Shown here: positions 4,421 to 5,824 of the stretch, piece after piece
How positions within the stretch are numbered: position 1 is the stretch's first letter
Layout: each line of letters opens with the position of its first letter
Source of the DNA: an uncultured Chloroflexota bacterium
Lineage (GTDB): Bacteria > Chloroflexota > Limnocylindria > Limnocylindrales > CSP1-4
NCBI GenBank assembly: GCA_903930745.1
Contig: CAIYZX010000246.1
Coordinates: 1-5,824, forward strand
DNA length: 5,824 nucleotides
Direction of reading: 5' to 3'
The notes under the pieces: generated by a model
Database searches by the model: none
What the model saw: the letters and a program-made list of their open reading frames with translations, nothing else
What the model was told of the DNA's origin: nothing
Program-made: the position numbers and the translations under genes

Positions 4421-5824
4421 ATGGCCATCCGGTCAGACGAGATCATCAGCATCATCAAGAGCCAGATCCAGGACTTCGACGGCGCCACCGAGACGCGCTC
4501 GGTTGGCACGGTCGTCGAGGTTGGTGACGGCATCGCCCAGATCTACGGCCTGGACGCCGCCCTGTCGTCCGAGCTGCTCGAGTTCCCCGGTGGGGTGATG
4601 GGCATGGCCCTGAACCTCGAGGAGGAGACGGTCGGCGCGGTCATCCTGGGTGGTTCCACCACGATCAAGGAAGGCGACCGCGTCCGGACCACGGGCCGCG
4701 TCGTCGAGGTCCCGGTGGGCGAGGCCCTCCTGGGCCGCGTCGTGGACCCGCTCGGCCGCCCGCTGGACGGCAAGGGCGAGATCCCGCACACCAAGACCCG
4801 CCCGGTGGAGCGCATCGCCCCCGGCGTGATCACGCGCAAGTCGGTTGACACGCCGGTGCAGACCGGCCTCAAGGCCGTCGATGCGCTGATCCCGATCGGC
4901 CGCGGCCAGCGCGAGCTCATCATCGGCGACCGCCAGACCGGCAAGACCGCCGTGGCGCTCGACACGATCATCAACCAGAAGGGCGGCGACCTCGTCTGCA
5001 TCTACGTGGCCATCGGCCAGAAGATGAGCACCGTGGCCCAGACGGTGGCGACGCTCGAGAAGTACGGTGCGATGGAGCACACCATCGTCGTCGTCGCAGG
5101 CGCCGAGGATCCGGCCCCGCTCCAGTACCTCGCCCCCTACTCGGGCGTGGCGATGGGCGAGGAGGTCATGGAGGCCGGCGTCCAGGTGGGCGACCGCCTG
5201 ATCAAGGACGCCCTGTGCGTCTACGACGACCTCAGCAAGCATGCCTGGGCCTACCGCGAGATGGCCCTGCTCCTCCGCCGGCCCCCCGGCCGCGAGGCGT
5301 ACCCGGGCGACGTCTTCTACCTCCACAGCCGCCTCCTGGAGCGCGCAGCGCGCCTCTCGGACGAGAACGGCGGTGGCTCGCTGACGGCCCTGCCGATCAT
5401 CGAGACGCAGGCGAACGACGTGTCCGCCTACATCCCGACGAACGTGATCTCGATCACTGACGGCCAGATCTTCCTCGAGACCGACCTGTTCAACGCCGGC
5501 CAGCGGCCCGCCATGAACATCGGCATCTCGGTCTCGCGCGTGGGTTCCGCGGCGCAGACCAAGGCGATGAAGAAGGTGGCAGGTCCCCTCAAGCTGGACC
5601 TCGCGCAGTACCGTGCCCTCGCGGCCTTCGCGCAGTTCGCCGGTGACCTCGACAAGGCCACCCGCGACCAGCTGAACCGCGGTGAGAAGCTGTCCGAGAT
5701 CATCAAGCAGCCGCAGTACCAGCCCCTTCCGGTTGAGAAGCAGGTCGCGATCCTCGTGGCCGCCACCACCGGCAAGCTGGACGACATCCCCACGTCCCGC
5801 GTGAAGGATTTCGAGACGCAGCTG
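4421..5824 (+). CDS. atpA: ATP synthase F1 subunit alpha (3' end missing)
   Basis: Alpha forms the non-catalytic nucleotide sites and completes the catalytic sites of beta. The frame starts at the ATG at 4421 (GGAG at 4412-4415, 5-base spacing) and stays open to the window edge. It shows 468 residues, so some 35-45 C-terminal residues are probably missing. The order is: N-terminal helix and beta-barrel (about 1-95), then the nucleotide-binding domain with the P-loop GDRQTGKTA (169-177, Lys175 and Thr176), ALCVYDDLSKHAWAYRE (264-280, Walker B Asp269), LLLRRPPGREAYPGDVFYL (283-301), the ISVSRVGSAAQTK motif (369-381) with Arg373 as the conserved arginine that reaches into the catalytic site (E. 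coli alphaArg376), and the start of the C-terminal helical domain. No damage or unusual substitution is seen. atpG, atpD and atpC are expected downstream. Confidence 0.98.
   Translation, partial: MAIRSDEIISIIKSQIQDFDGATETRSVGTVVEVGDGIAQIYGLDAALSSELLEFPGGVMGMALNLEEETVGAVILGGSTTIKEGDRVRTTGRVVEVPVGEALLGRVVDPLGRPLDGKGEIPHTKTRPVERIAPGVITRKSVDTPVQTGLKAVDALIPIGRGQRELIIGDRQTGKTAVALDTIINQKGGDLVCIYVAIGQKMSTVAQTVATLEKYGAMEHTIVVVAGAEDPAPLQYLAPYSGVAMGEEVMEAGVQVGDRLIKDALCVYDDLSKHAWAYREMALLLRRPPGREAYPGDVFYLHSRLLERAARLSDENGGGSLTALPIIETQANDVSAYIPTNVISITDGQIFLETDLFNAGQRPAMNIGISVSRVGSAAQTKAMKKVAGPLKLDLAQYRALAAFAQFAGDLDKATRDQLNRGEKLSEIIKQPQYQPLPVEKQVAILVAATTGKLDDIPTSRVKDFETQL

Noticed and set aside
4433..5326. 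A 297-codon minus-strand frame inside atpA
   Set aside because: It is antisense to the conserved alpha subunit and rich in Ala, Asp, His, Leu and Arg, with no family signature. It is a shadow frame.
1..5824. CRISPR arrays, tRNA/rRNA genes, insertion sequences or integration sites
   Set aside because: I found no regularly spaced repeats, tRNA-like cloverleaf, transposase frame or flanking terminal repeats. The window is almost fully occupied by the genes listed.

Overview
This GC-rich window carries a strongly one-sided (all + strand) gene order: the 3' end of a large, modular secreted or surface protein gene, a short intergenic region with a likely promoter, and then the first six genes of an F-type ATP synthase operon. 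The last gene, atpA, runs off the right edge. Gene content, GTG starts, the long a subunit with an extra N-terminal helix, and the C-terminal module of the surface protein all suggest a high-GC bacterium. My best guess is Chloroflexota (for example a Limnocylindria-like lineage), with a deep-branching actinobacterium as the alternative. This placement is an inference from family resemblance, not a demonstrated assignment.

Layout. 1-1596: C-terminal 531 residues of a Thr/Ser/Gly/Ala-rich protein built from beta-sandwich modules (MBG/Ig-like, tandem-95/cadherin-like, FnIII-like, and a terminal jelly-roll-like module). 1597-1657: intergenic region with a perfect 6-bp dyad overlapping an extended -10 promoter element. 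1658-1870: AtpZ/AtpI-type small membrane protein. 1944-2927: atpB (a subunit). 2983-3195: atpE (c subunit). 3217-3783: atpF (b subunit). 3783-4334: atpH (delta subunit, overlapping atpF by one base). 4421-5824+: atpA (alpha subunit, 468 residues visible). No stretch longer than 300 bases lacks a gene.

How the genes work together. a, b and the c-ring form the membrane Fo motor. Delta clamps the b stalk to the top of F1, and alpha forms the catalytic head with beta (atpD, expected downstream after atpG). AtpZ probably helps assemble the c-ring or the complex. The c subunit has the proton-binding Glu without the Na+ ligands, so the enzyme is predicted to be H+-driven. The surface-protein gene is functionally unrelated and is probably a separate transcription unit.

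The ATP synthase operon is ordinary core machinery, and I do not see a new biological system here. The points worth a second look are the dyad/promoter junction at 1611-1631, small RNA-structure candidates before atpE and atpA, the extended a subunit (external Cys pair, His-rich tail), and the terminal module of the surface protein.
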